Origin: JBBITI01 sp037440885
GTDB taxonomy: Bacteria > Chloroflexota > Dehalococcoidia > Dehalococcoidales > UBA2162
Assembly: GCA_037440885.1 (NCBI GenBank)
Contig: JBBITI010000104.1
Coordinates: forward strand, 1 to 5,627
Direction of reading: 5' to 3'
DNA length: 5,627 nt
Every line of letters starts with the position of its first letter. Positions within the stretch are counted from its first letter, which is position 1. Shown here in pieces: positions 1 to 5,073 of the stretch. Made by a program: the position numbers and the translations under genes. A model generated the notes under the pieces. That model did no database searches. It was not told the DNA's origin and saw only the letters and a list, made by a program, of their open reading frames with translations.

Positions 1-807
1 ATGTTCTGTGCCATCAGCCAACCTGACACCCACCACCCTATCGCGCTGAACCAGTATTTTGTCTACCTTTGCCTTGAGACGCAGTTCGCCGCCGAGATCG
101 AGGTAACGCCGCTGAATAAGGTCGACCAGGGCCAGGGCTCCGCCGATGACGTACCCGGCAGTTTTCTGGTGTTGCCAGGCGAGTACCATCGGCATGGTCA
201 ACGCCGGCATGTCAGCAGACTCATTTGCTGCGTCAATGTTGAAGGATTCGCGGAGCAACGGGTTCTTGAAGTGGTTAACCAGTTCGGACGAACGAATCCC
301 GGCCCACTTGCGAACAAAACTGAGGAAAGGCAGCATCCTGGCCATCTTAAGGTAGTCGATCGGGCCGTAGAGCTCCTGAGGCTTGTCGACGGGGAGATCA
401 AACCGGGCGAGATACCGAATCGCACCGGTGAACCGGCGGATGGCAACCGCGTCCTCGGGAGCACATTCGATCATCTCCTGTTCGAGCCGGTCCGCATCCG
501 AGTACATGGTAAATGTCTTCCCGTTCTTATCCTCGATGAGGCTAAACCGGTCATGATTGTAGACCTTCCACTCTCGAGCTGCACCAAGCTCTCCCCAGAA
601 CCTGTGATAAGAGGTTCCGGGTTTTGTCCCCAACAGCCAGTTCATGGCTCCGTCAACGGTGTACCCCTTACGTTTCCAACCGGTACACACACCGCCGCTC
701 TTGTCATGCATCTCAAAGATGGTGGTGCGGTAACCGTTCATCTGTCCGTAGCACCCTGCTGCGAGACCGGTCAGTCCTGCCCCGATGATGATGATCGATT
801 TATTCAT
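1..807 (-). CDS. FAD-dependent oxidoreductase, phytoene desaturase-like family (partial, C-terminus beyond left edge)
   Basis: The reading frame is open from an ATG at 807 to the window edge (269 codons, no stop). Residues 5-14 (IIIIGAGLTG) form a Rossmann GxGxxG dinucleotide-binding motif, followed by G18 and an acidic residue at the end of the second strand (E32 in IFEMHD), as expected for FAD ribose binding. G38-G39 follow, as in the amine oxidase/phytoene desaturase superfamily. Residues 219-269 (YVIGGALALVDLIQRR, then LGGEL and VVGVRLADGTE) match the segment where this family pairs an IGG-type substrate/FAD loop with the strand near the second half of the FAD domain. Family members are usually about 500 residues, so roughly half is missing. 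The substrate cannot be told: relatives act on carotenoids, retinoids or unknown lipids. It lies on the same strand as the GH51 gene but 228 bp downstream, with its own promoter candidate, so co-transcription is doubtful. The site before the ATG is G-rich (GGGGGTCGGGT) rather than a clean AGGAGG. Confidence 0.88.
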   Translation of the reverse strand, partial: MNKSIIIIGAGLTGLAAGCYGQMNGYRTTIFEMHDKSGGVCTGWKRKGYTVDGAMNWLLGTKPGTSYHRFWGELGAAREWKVYNHDRFSLIEDKNGKTFTMYSDADRLEQEMIECAPEDAVAIRRFTGAIRYLARFDLPVDKPQELYGPIDYLKMARMLPFLSFVRKWAGIRSSELVNHFKNPLLRESFNIDAANESADMPALTMPMVLAWQHQKTAGYVIGGALALVDLIQRRYLDLGGELRLKAKVDKILVQRDRVVGVRLADGTEH

Positions 808-837
808 ACCCGACCCCCGGTGATAGCTTTCGGACGA

Positions 838-846
838 ATTATAACA
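838..846 (-). promoter_or_regulatory. Extended -10 promoter element for the FAD oxidoreductase
   Basis: On the minus strand the sequence reads TGTTATAAT: a perfect TATAAT with the TGn extension of extended -10 promoters. It lies 30 bp upstream of the ATG at 807, giving a leader of about 25 nt. No good -35 hexamer sits at 17 bp, which is common when the extended -10 is present. A second candidate slightly upstream is CTGTCA, 17 bp, TAAAAT. Confidence 0.45.
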
Positions 847-906
847 TCCAGGCTGGCTTGGCGAAAATTTTACCCAGTGGCCGACTGCTTGACAGCAACC
901 CTCAAG

Positions 907-918
907 TTATTGCAATAA
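907..918. promoter_or_regulatory. 12-bp perfect palindrome TTATTGCAATAA, possible operator
   Basis: TTATTGCAATAA is identical to its reverse complement. It lies 64-69 bp upstream of the -10 candidate of the FAD oxidoreductase gene, a position where activators bind. Three ATGCA words follow within about 25 bp (919-923, 927-931, 937-941). The palindrome is AT-rich and could be chance. No regulator gene is nearby to pair it with. Confidence 0.22.
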
Positions 919-1035
919 ATGCAAGGATGCACCATCATGCATACGCGATAAGACAGTCAACCTCTAATCTCTGCAACGGATTCAAAGGATCAATGATTTC
1001 CAGGATACCGATATCTTGATTCGTTATGATAAAGC

Positions 1036-2514
1036 TTACCTGATCCGGCAGACGATGGCGGTTACCGAGTGCGGCTCAAAGGTGAACCCCAGAGTGCGGC
1101 GGTCGGTGGGCGCAGTTACCTGTCGTACCGTCACTTCACCGGGGTGATCGAAGGTATTAGCTGACTTGATATCCGGCCCGTTTACCGTCTGCACTACTGC
1201 ATCACTGTGAAACTCACCGGAAGTCAACTGGATGTTAGCCTCCACAGCCCGGGACAGGCTGCGGTTGACGACAAATAGCGTAATCTCTGCCGTCACATCA
1301 TTCAACGTAGCGGTCACATCAAGGGTGCGGATGCCGGAATAGGAACCGCCGGAGAAAGTGGTGCCTTCCCACCATGGATCCAGCGCCCGGTTTCCGCAAA
1401 GCCGGCTGTACATTTCAAAGGGATAAAAGATCGTCTGCAACACCATGCCGTCCGGCCGGGTGAAAATGGGGGCGATTACATTGACGATCTGAGCAATGTT
1501 GGCCATTTTTACATAACGGGCGTGGCGGATAAAAACATTGAGCTGGACGGCGGTCATCAGAGCGTCTTCCAGGTTGTAAATCTCTTCGAGGCGGGACTGG
1601 CTGGTATCAGCGCCGTAGCGGGGGTGGGTGCGGTACCAGACGTTCCATTCATCGACCGCAAGGTAAATCGGCCGCTTAATGCCTTTTTCCAGTCTGACAG
1701 CGCGCACCAGGCCTGCAACAGCGGCTATTCTTTCCTCCAGCAGCTCGGATGTTGCCATGTAGGCAGCGAAATCCTGTGCCGGATTCCCGACGTACCAGTG
1801 CAGCGCCAGATAATCGACCAGTTCTGCCGCCTGTTCCAGGAGCAGACGGGTCCGCTCGACTAATTGGCCGGACCAATCGGAAACGACCGCGGCGATGAGT
1901 TTGATTTCAGGATCGACCCATTTCATGACCTTGCCGAATTCGGTGAAGGCGCGGGCGTATTCCCGGGGTGTCTTATAACCAATCTGCCAGTGGCCGTCGA
2001 CTTCGTTTCCGATACCCCAGTATTTAACCCGGTGCGGGGCGGGATAACCATGATCGCGTCGCATTTTGACCAGCGCCGAATCGTTTGTTCCGTTGCAGTA
2101 TTCCACCCAGTCCCGGGCTTCCCGCATATCTCCGTCGCCGCAATTAACCACCAGGTACGGTTCAGCGTCAACCTGCCGGCAAAAATGCACAAATTCGTTG
2201 GTGCCGAACCGGTTGGTCTCGGTATCGTGCCAGGCCAGGTCAGTCCGCGCCGTCCGTGCAGTCGCCGGCCCCACCCCGTCGCGCCAGCGGTAACCCGAGA
2301 CAAAGTTGCCACCGGGATAACGGATTACGGGCATACGCAAGCGGCGCAGCGCCGCCAAAACGTCACGGCGCAATCCGTTCTCATCGGCGAGTGGTGACCC
2401 CGGTTCGAAAATCCCGCCGTAGATACACCGTCCCAGGTGCTCGGCAAAGCCACCGAAGATATTCCTGTCGATATCCCCCGAAATCCGCCCGGGATCGATC
2501 ACTATCCGGTCCAT
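1036..2514 (-). CDS. abfA: GH51 alpha-L-arabinofuranosidase, cytoplasmic
   Basis: This 492-residue protein hydrolyses terminal non-reducing alpha-L-arabinofuranosyl groups from arabino-oligosaccharides or arabinoxylan fragments. It has the hallmarks of retaining GH51 enzymes: an N-terminal block with E25 in GGFAEHLGRCIYGGI, RYPGGNFVSGYRW at 65-77 (N70), the acid/base glutamate E171 in WGIGNEVDGHW, Y241 in LHWYVGN, and the nucleophile E289 in LAVDEWNVWY. Residues about 20-290 form the (beta/alpha)8 barrel and about 295-490 the C-terminal beta-sandwich domain (Alpha-L-AF_C). Length matches intracellular family members (about 500). There is no signal peptide or membrane segment, so it should act in the cytoplasm on imported oligosaccharides. 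The start is supported by GGAGG at 2521-2525 (minus strand), 6 bp before the ATG. The gene is divergent from the SDR, and all catalytic residues are present. Function at the family level is near certain; the natural substrate is inferred. Confidence 0.96.
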   Translation of the reverse strand: MDRIVIDPGRISGDIDRNIFGGFAEHLGRCIYGGIFEPGSPLADENGLRRDVLAALRRLRMPVIRYPGGNFVSGYRWRDGVGPATARTARTDLAWHDTETNRFGTNEFVHFCRQVDAEPYLVVNCGDGDMREARDWVEYCNGTNDSALVKMRRDHGYPAPHRVKYWGIGNEVDGHWQIGYKTPREYARAFTEFGKVMKWVDPEIKLIAAVVSDWSGQLVERTRLLLEQAAELVDYLALHWYVGNPAQDFAAYMATSELLEERIAAVAGLVRAVRLEKGIKRPIYLAVDEWNVWYRTHPRYGADTSQSRLEEIYNLEDALMTAVQLNVFIRHARYVKMANIAQIVNVIAPIFTRPDGMVLQTIFYPFEMYSRLCGNRALDPWWEGTTFSGGSYSGIRTLDVTATLNDVTAEITLFVVNRSLSRAVEANIQLTSGEFHSDAVVQTVNGPDIKSANTFDHPGEVTVRQVTAPTDRRTLGFTFEPHSVTAIVCRIR

Positions 2515-2562
2515 AACTTACCTCCCCGCCGCCTGCAATCTCTGAGGCAACACCGTTACCGC

Positions 2563-2583
2563 TCACTCCGCAAAATGCGGTGA
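2563..2583. promoter_or_regulatory. Hairpin/dyad in the GH51 leader
   Basis: CCGCA-AAA-TGCGG (2568-2580) is a perfect 5-bp stem with a 3-nt loop. An alternative fold pairs TCAC (2563-2566) with GTGA (2580-2583) and CGCA with TGCG, leaving a two-base bulge. It lies just downstream of the predicted GH51 transcription start and 49 bp before the start codon. It could be an operator (roadblock position) or a leader hairpin in the mRNA. A weaker imperfect dyad, GGCAAC/GTTACC, follows at 2546-2560. Confidence 0.3.
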
Positions 2584-2593
2584 CCTAATCAAG

Positions 2594-2622
2594 AAGATAG
2601 CAATATCCTCCGGTATTGTCCA
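2594..2622 (-). promoter_or_regulatory. Sigma-70-type promoter candidate for GH51
   Basis: On the minus strand TGGACA (2622-2617, 5 of 6 to TTGACA) is followed by exactly 17 bp and then TATCTT (2599-2594, 4 of 6 to TATAAT). The transcript would start near 2587 and carry a leader of about 70 nt. This is the best-scoring promoter I can find by eye between the divergent genes. Confidence 0.42.
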
Positions 2623-2658
2623 GTGCAGATGTTTCTAAAGACATGCTGTACCAGAAGA

Positions 2659-2687
2659 TTGGATGTTTCAGGTTACTTTGCTAAACT
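2659..2687 (+). promoter_or_regulatory. Weak promoter candidate for the SDR gene
   Basis: TTGGAT (2659-2664), 17 bp, TAAACT (2682-2687) has the right spacing but only 3 of 6 and 4 of 6 matches. An alternative -10 is TATATT at 2718-2723, which has no recognisable -35 and would leave a very short leader. The two divergent promoter candidates lie about 37 bp apart, so one regulator could control both genes. Confidence 0.22.
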
Positions 2688-2734
2688 AAAGGCATTACGC
2701 AGAAAAATTCCAGACAATATATTTTGGGGACGAC

Positions 2735-2742
2735 AAGGAGGG
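2735..2742 (+). promoter_or_regulatory. Shine-Dalgarno that fixes the SDR start
   Basis: AAGGAGGG lies 5 bp before the ATG at 2748. The frame is open further upstream to a TTG at 2724, but that codon precedes the ribosome-binding site. The ATG at 2748 is therefore the real start. Confidence 0.85.
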
Positions 2743-2747
2743 ATTGT

Positions 2748-3569
2748 ATGGATCGCGTCAAAGGGAAAGTAGCTATCGTCACCGGTGCGGCCAGCGGCAT
2801 CGGGGAAGCCACCGCCAAACTGCTTGCCCGGGAAGGCGCCCGGGTCGCTGTCGTCGATATCAATGATAGCGACGGCCGGCGGGTCGTGCGCGAGATCAAA
2901 GCCGCCGGCGGCATCGCGGCTTTCTGGCACATGGATGTCTCCCGCGCCGCTGAGGTGGAGCAGGTTTTTGGTGAAATCTTTAAAAAATACAGACAGATAA
3001 ATATCCTGGTCAATAACGCCGGAGTCGGCGGAATGCGCGGCGCTGCCCACAAAGTACCCCTCGCCGAACTGGAACGCGTCATGACGGTTAATCTGACGGG
3101 ACCTTTCCTCTGCACCAAGTACGCCGTCCCTTTTTTAAGTCGCTCCGGCGGCGGCAGTGTCGTTAATGTCGCCTCCGTGTACGGTATTATCGGCGGCGAT
3201 ACCCCGGTCTATGAAGCCTCCAAGGGAGCATTGCGTTCCATGTCCAAGTCCGATGCGATCGTTCTGCGCAAGCATAATATCCGGGTCAATTCCGTCCATC
3301 CCGGTAATATCTGGACACCCCTTTTTGAGAAAATCGAAAAAGAGCTCGGCGGCATTCCGGAAGAAACCTCGAAAATCATCTCCGCCCCGGTTCCCGCCGC
3401 CCGCATGGGCAGACCCGAAGAAGTGGCCTACGGCATTCTCTTCCTGGCTTCGGATGAAGCCAGCTACGTTAATGGCACAGAGCTTCTGATCGACGGCGGG
3501 ATGGTGAATGCGCCCCTGCCTATTTATCCCCCGCAGATTCCCGAAGCACTCGGCGTGACCCCCGACTAA
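2748..3569 (+). CDS. Short-chain dehydrogenase/reductase (classical SDR, glucose 1-dehydrogenase-like)
   Basis: This 273-residue NAD(P)-dependent oxidoreductase has every classical SDR landmark: the TGAASGIG cofactor loop at 12-19, an aspartate ending beta-2 (D37 in VAVVDIND, favouring NAD over NADP), D63 in HMDVS, NNAG at 89-92, and the catalytic set N115 (VNLTGPF), S143 (NVASVYG), Y155 and K159 (YEASKG). HPGNIWTPL (184-192) and the C-terminal YVNGTELLIDGGM (240-252) are also typical. Length is slightly above the usual 250 because of a proline-rich tail (NAPLPIYPPQIPEALGVTPD). No signal peptide or membrane segment is visible, so it is cytosolic. Its substrate is unknown: best guesses by family are a sugar, polyol or other secondary alcohol. 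Being divergent from an arabinofuranosidase makes a sugar such as L-arabinose possible, but that is inference only. It converges on the PH-domain gene, 33 bp away. Confidence 0.95.
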   Translation: MDRVKGKVAIVTGAASGIGEATAKLLAREGARVAVVDINDSDGRRVVREIKAAGGIAAFWHMDVSRAAEVEQVFGEIFKKYRQINILVNNAGVGGMRGAAHKVPLAELERVMTVNLTGPFLCTKYAVPFLSRSGGGSVVNVASVYGIIGGDTPVYEASKGALRSMSKSDAIVLRKHNIRVNSVHPGNIWTPLFEKIEKELGGIPEETSKIISAPVPAARMGRPEEVAYGILFLASDEASYVNGTELLIDGGMVNAPLPIYPPQIPEALGVTPD

Positions 3570-3590
3570 CCCCGGATACAAGTTGTTGTG

Positions 3591-3634
3591 ACCAGGCGAT
3601 CCCTATTTCCGTTGCGTCGCCTTGATCGCCTGGT
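3591..3634. terminator. 11-bp inverted repeat between convergent genes, possible bidirectional 3'-end hairpin
   Basis: ACCAGGCGATC (3591-3601) and GATCGCCTGGT (3624-3634) are perfect complements separated by 22 bp. The structure starts 22 bp after the SDR stop and runs over the stop codon of the PH-domain gene (3603-3605). There is no T tract on either side, so it is not a canonical intrinsic terminator. It could stabilise 3' ends or act with Rho. Confidence 0.35.
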
Positions 3635-4061
3635 TCAGTTGTTCCAGGAACAACTCGCCATTCTGTGGCGAGATGACGTAATTCATCCCTTTAACACGCA
3701 CGATTTCAACAACGTATTTCGAAGATGTCGCAAAACGGACGCCCGAATATACAAACGCCTTGCTTCCCGATACCTTGCGGATTTCCTTAATTGTCGTAAA
3801 AGAAATGTTAAGGGCGAAGGGCGGGCCTAAAATAATTCTCAGCCGGTCCTGGTATATCTCCAGCTTGCGCGGCATGATGAAGTAAAAAAGCAGGGCGAGA
3901 AATATCCCTTCCGCTACCAGGAAAAGCACTCCTTCAAATTCCCGGTAGTAAGCGGCGACGATCGCCCCGATAAAAAATGTTGCCGGCAGAAGGTACAACA
4001 GCTTTATCCCGGGCATATATTCAAAAGGTGTTTCATGAATAATCACGGTAGTCTTCTCCAT
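3603..4061 (-). CDS. Small membrane protein with bacterial PH-like domain
   Basis: This 152-residue protein has two hydrophobic helices in a hairpin (about 20-38, LLYLLPATFFIGAIVAA, and 44-62, GVLFLVAEGIFLALLFYFI). They are followed by a cytoplasmic region, about 66-148, that looks like a bPH_2/DUF304-type domain: LEIYQDRLRIILG, SFTTIKEIRKV, then GMNYVISPQNGELFLEQLNQAI, resembling the usual final 'ISP.n.eeFl..L' strand and helix. The function of such proteins is not established. The start is uncertain: no clear ribosome-binding site precedes the ATG at 4061, whereas GGAGAAG inside codons 1-3 sits about 6-9 bp before a GTG at 4046 (codon 6), which could be the real start. The gene lies 76 bp downstream of the cupin gene on the same strand and might share its transcript, but an inverted repeat fills the gap. 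Confidence 0.78.
   Translation of the reverse strand: MEKTTVIIHETPFEYMPGIKLLYLLPATFFIGAIVAAYYREFEGVLFLVAEGIFLALLFYFIMPRKLEIYQDRLRIILGPPFALNISFTTIKEIRKVSGSKAFVYSGVRFATSSKYVVEIVRVKGMNYVISPQNGELFLEQLNQAIKATQRK
3637..3655. other. 19-bp near-perfect palindrome inside the 3' end of the PH-domain gene
   Basis: AGTTGTTCC (3637-3645), A, GGAACAACT (3647-3655): 9-bp arms around a single base. It begins two bases after the preceding inverted repeat. As RNA it would fold as an 8-bp stem with a CAG loop. It encodes part of the ELFLEQLNQ segment, so coding constraint does not by itself demand the symmetry. It may extend the 3'-end structure of the convergent SDR and PH transcripts, or be a protein-binding dyad. 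Confidence 0.4.
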
Positions 4062-4123
4062 GCCGTTTTAGAAAATGATATTTCATCCCGGCTGCCTGCG
4101 GCAAGACGGCCTGCTAAAACGGC
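4062..4123. repeat. 10-bp inverted repeat filling the cupin-PH intergenic gap
   Basis: GCCGTTTTAG (4062-4071) and CTAAAACGGC (4114-4123) are perfect complements 42 bp apart, and a small inner stem TGCC-TGC-GGCA (4093-4103) sits between them. The left arm directly abuts the PH-domain start codon. In the minus-strand transcript this would sequester the ribosome-binding region of the PH gene. It could also be a processing site or the remains of a tiny mobile element. No function is proven. Confidence 0.45.
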
Positions 4124-4137
4124 GCAGAGAAATAATA

Positions 4138-4614
4138 TTACGGTTTCTGTTTGGCGATATATTTTATCGCGGCGTGTTTCTTAACTGTAGCCGGGCGCAC
4201 CGAAGCTTCTTCGGTAATCCTGGCATCCATGAAGATGAATGGCTTGCCGACGCGTTTCACATCCAGCGGACAGTGCATCACGCCTTTCGGAATGAAGATG
4301 TAACAGGGATAATTGATCTTGATGATCTTTTTACCGAGAGTCATTTCGATATCAGCGTCGAATCCGGCAAAGTTGTCGCTGTCACCGATGAGGTAAATCC
4401 ACTGGTCGAAAGGGTGTTTATGGGTCGGATTGCCCATCGATACCGGTTCGGTGATGCGGGCGAAACCCGCCTCGAGTACCGATTCCGGGATATCATGCGG
4501 GCCCAGGCCGGTAACCATCGGTTCCTTGATCTCGTAGTGGATCGATTTCCAGGGTTTCAACTCCACTACATTCGGTTCACGCACGACGTTTTTCAAGTCA
4601 TCCATTCCTGCCAT
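4138..4614 (-). CDS. Small cupin-fold protein of unknown function
   Basis: This 158-residue protein has one cupin domain (about 48-130). Motif 1 is GNPTHKHPFDQWIYLIG (61-77) with H65 and H67; the usual metal-binding glutamate is replaced by Q71. Motif 2 is YIFIPKGVMHCPL (105-117) with H114. Three histidines thus remain to bind a metal. The loop after motif 1 (GDSDNFAGFDADIEMTLG, 77-94) fits a group of uncharacterised single-domain cupins rather than sugar-phosphate isomerases. An N-terminal stretch of about 45 residues precedes the barrel, and there is no signal peptide. The start is supported by AAGGAGG (4620-4626 on the minus strand), 5 bp before the ATG. It is divergent from the isomerase-family gene and upstream of the PH-domain gene. 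The reaction, if any, cannot be named. A weak AT-rich promoter (TTTAAT, 17 bp, TATTAT at 4685-4690) lies upstream. Confidence 0.88.
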   Translation of the reverse strand: MAGMDDLKNVVREPNVVELKPWKSIHYEIKEPMVTGLGPHDIPESVLEAGFARITEPVSMGNPTHKHPFDQWIYLIGDSDNFAGFDADIEMTLGKKIIKINYPCYIFIPKGVMHCPLDVKRVGKPFIFMDARITEEASVRPATVKKHAAIKYIAKQKP

Positions 4615-4733
4615 GTCAGCCTCCTTAACCAGGATCGTTAAATGAATTTTTCCCTTTTTGATACCTCAAAAAAGAATCACCAACATAATAATACATATTG
4701 AACTGTAATTAAAATGTGAGTGCAGCCCCTTAT

Positions 4734-4817
4734 CTCATTCTGAGGAAGGACAACGAATGGAGAGTCTCATGGCGGGTCATCCCGCCCCTCTGGATTCGAC
4801 AAGCTCACCATGAGCGG
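4734..4817. repeat. Composite palindrome-rich dispersed repeat (REP-like)
   Basis: Four small dyads are packed into 84 bp: CTCA-TTC-TGAG (4734-4744), GAGA-G-TCTC (4760-4768), GGCGGG-TCAT-CCCGCC (4771-4786) and GCTCA-CCA-TGAGC (4803-4815). The first part resembles the 'CATTCTGAG...GAATCTC' type and the last part the 'TTCGACAAGCTCACCATGAG' type of short intergenic sequence that I recall being dispersed in many bacterial genomes. This copy looks degenerate. The family assignment is from memory of such sequences and needs a search. Confidence 0.5.
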
Positions 4818-4862
4818 CTGAATAATATCGTCACCAAACGGCCGAATAATAGTATCACCGAG
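4815..4862 (+). repeat. Two-copy 24-bp degenerate tandem repeat
   Basis: Positions 4815-4838 and 4839-4862 align without gaps at 18 of 24 positions, sharing CGGC/CGGC, GAATAATA and TCACC blocks. A third, poorer copy may follow (CGACTGA...ATCACC, 4863-4885). The first unit overlaps the end of the composite repeat by three bases, so the array may be part of the same element. Confidence 0.4.
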
Positions 4863-4977
4863 CGACTGACTCCCAATACATCACCAGCTCCTGCCACCTG
4901 CCTCCGTAATTAACAGGTCGAACCAAAAGTACCATCGGTGCGCCGTTCTCTCGGATTGTTCCGCCTTGCCCCAGTTG

Positions 4978-4990
4978 CTTCGATCCGAAG
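4978..4990. promoter_or_regulatory. Dyad CTTCG-ATC-CGAAG next to a -35 box, possible operator
   Basis: A perfect 5-bp inverted repeat with a 3-bp centre ends one base before the -35 hexamer of the isomerase-family promoter candidate. That position suits a regulator binding site. The short arms mean it could be chance. Confidence 0.28.
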
Positions 4991-4991
4991 A

Positions 4992-5020
4992 TTGCACAGT
5001 CGGGATCATTAAGATATATT
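4992..5020 (+). promoter_or_regulatory. Sigma-70-type promoter candidate for the isomerase-family gene
   Basis: TTGCAC (4992-4997), exactly 17 bp, then TATATT (5015-5020, 5 of 6 to TATAAT). It would give a leader of about 47 nt before the ATG at 5074. No hairpin terminator or riboswitch-like structure is visible in that leader. Confidence 0.42.
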
Positions 5021-5073
5021 GGTTTCGGTGTTCTTTCCGCCTGCCCGAATAATTCGCCTAAAGGAGATTACAA

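Larger units (their letters stand above)
4627..5073. other. 447-bp divergent intergenic region without a gene
   Basis: No convincing coding region lies here. Positions 4627-4720 are AT-rich and probably carry the cupin promoter. Positions 4734-4817 hold a composite palindromic repeat and 4815-4862 a degenerate tandem repeat. Positions 4890-4975 show nothing I recognise, and 4978-5020 look like a promoter with an adjacent dyad for the isomerase-family gene. A 65-codon plus-strand frame (4716-4913) runs through the repeats and has no ribosome-binding site. Confidence 0.7.

Noticed and set aside
1..918. 305-codon plus-strand open frame
   Set aside because: It is antisense to the FAD oxidoreductase, whose minus-strand translation has clear GxGxxG and family motifs. 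The plus-strand translation resembles no known family and starts only at the window edge.
989..1020. Possible terminator after the GH51 gene (ATCAA/TTGAT with GATA/TATC)
   Set aside because: The arms are short, AT-rich and interrupted by a 10-base asymmetry, with no T tract, so it is too weak to call.
1864..2397. 177-codon plus-strand frame, and the 113-codon frame at 1522-1863
   Set aside because: Both are antisense to the GH51 gene, which has all its catalytic motifs. They have no ribosome-binding site and no recognisable domain; they reflect GC-rich codon shadowing.
2724..2747. Upstream TTG start giving an eight-residue longer SDR
   Set aside because: The added residues precede the Shine-Dalgarno at 2735-2742, and SDRs normally begin shortly before the first beta strand, as with the ATG at 2748.
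3135..3581. 148-codon minus-strand frame within the SDR gene
   Set aside because: It is antisense to the intact SDR catalytic region and has no ribosome-binding site.
4075..4641. 188-codon plus-strand frame opposite the cupin gene
   Set aside because: The minus-strand cupin has both cupin motifs and an AAGGAGG site. The plus frame has neither.
4734..4862. CRISPR array
   Set aside because: The units are adjacent with no unique spacers, differ in sequence, and have no cas genes nearby.
4716..4913. 65-codon plus-strand frame in the intergenic region
   Set aside because: It is translated from the palindromic and tandem repeats, has no ribosome-binding site, and its internal peptide repeat only mirrors the 24-bp DNA repeat.
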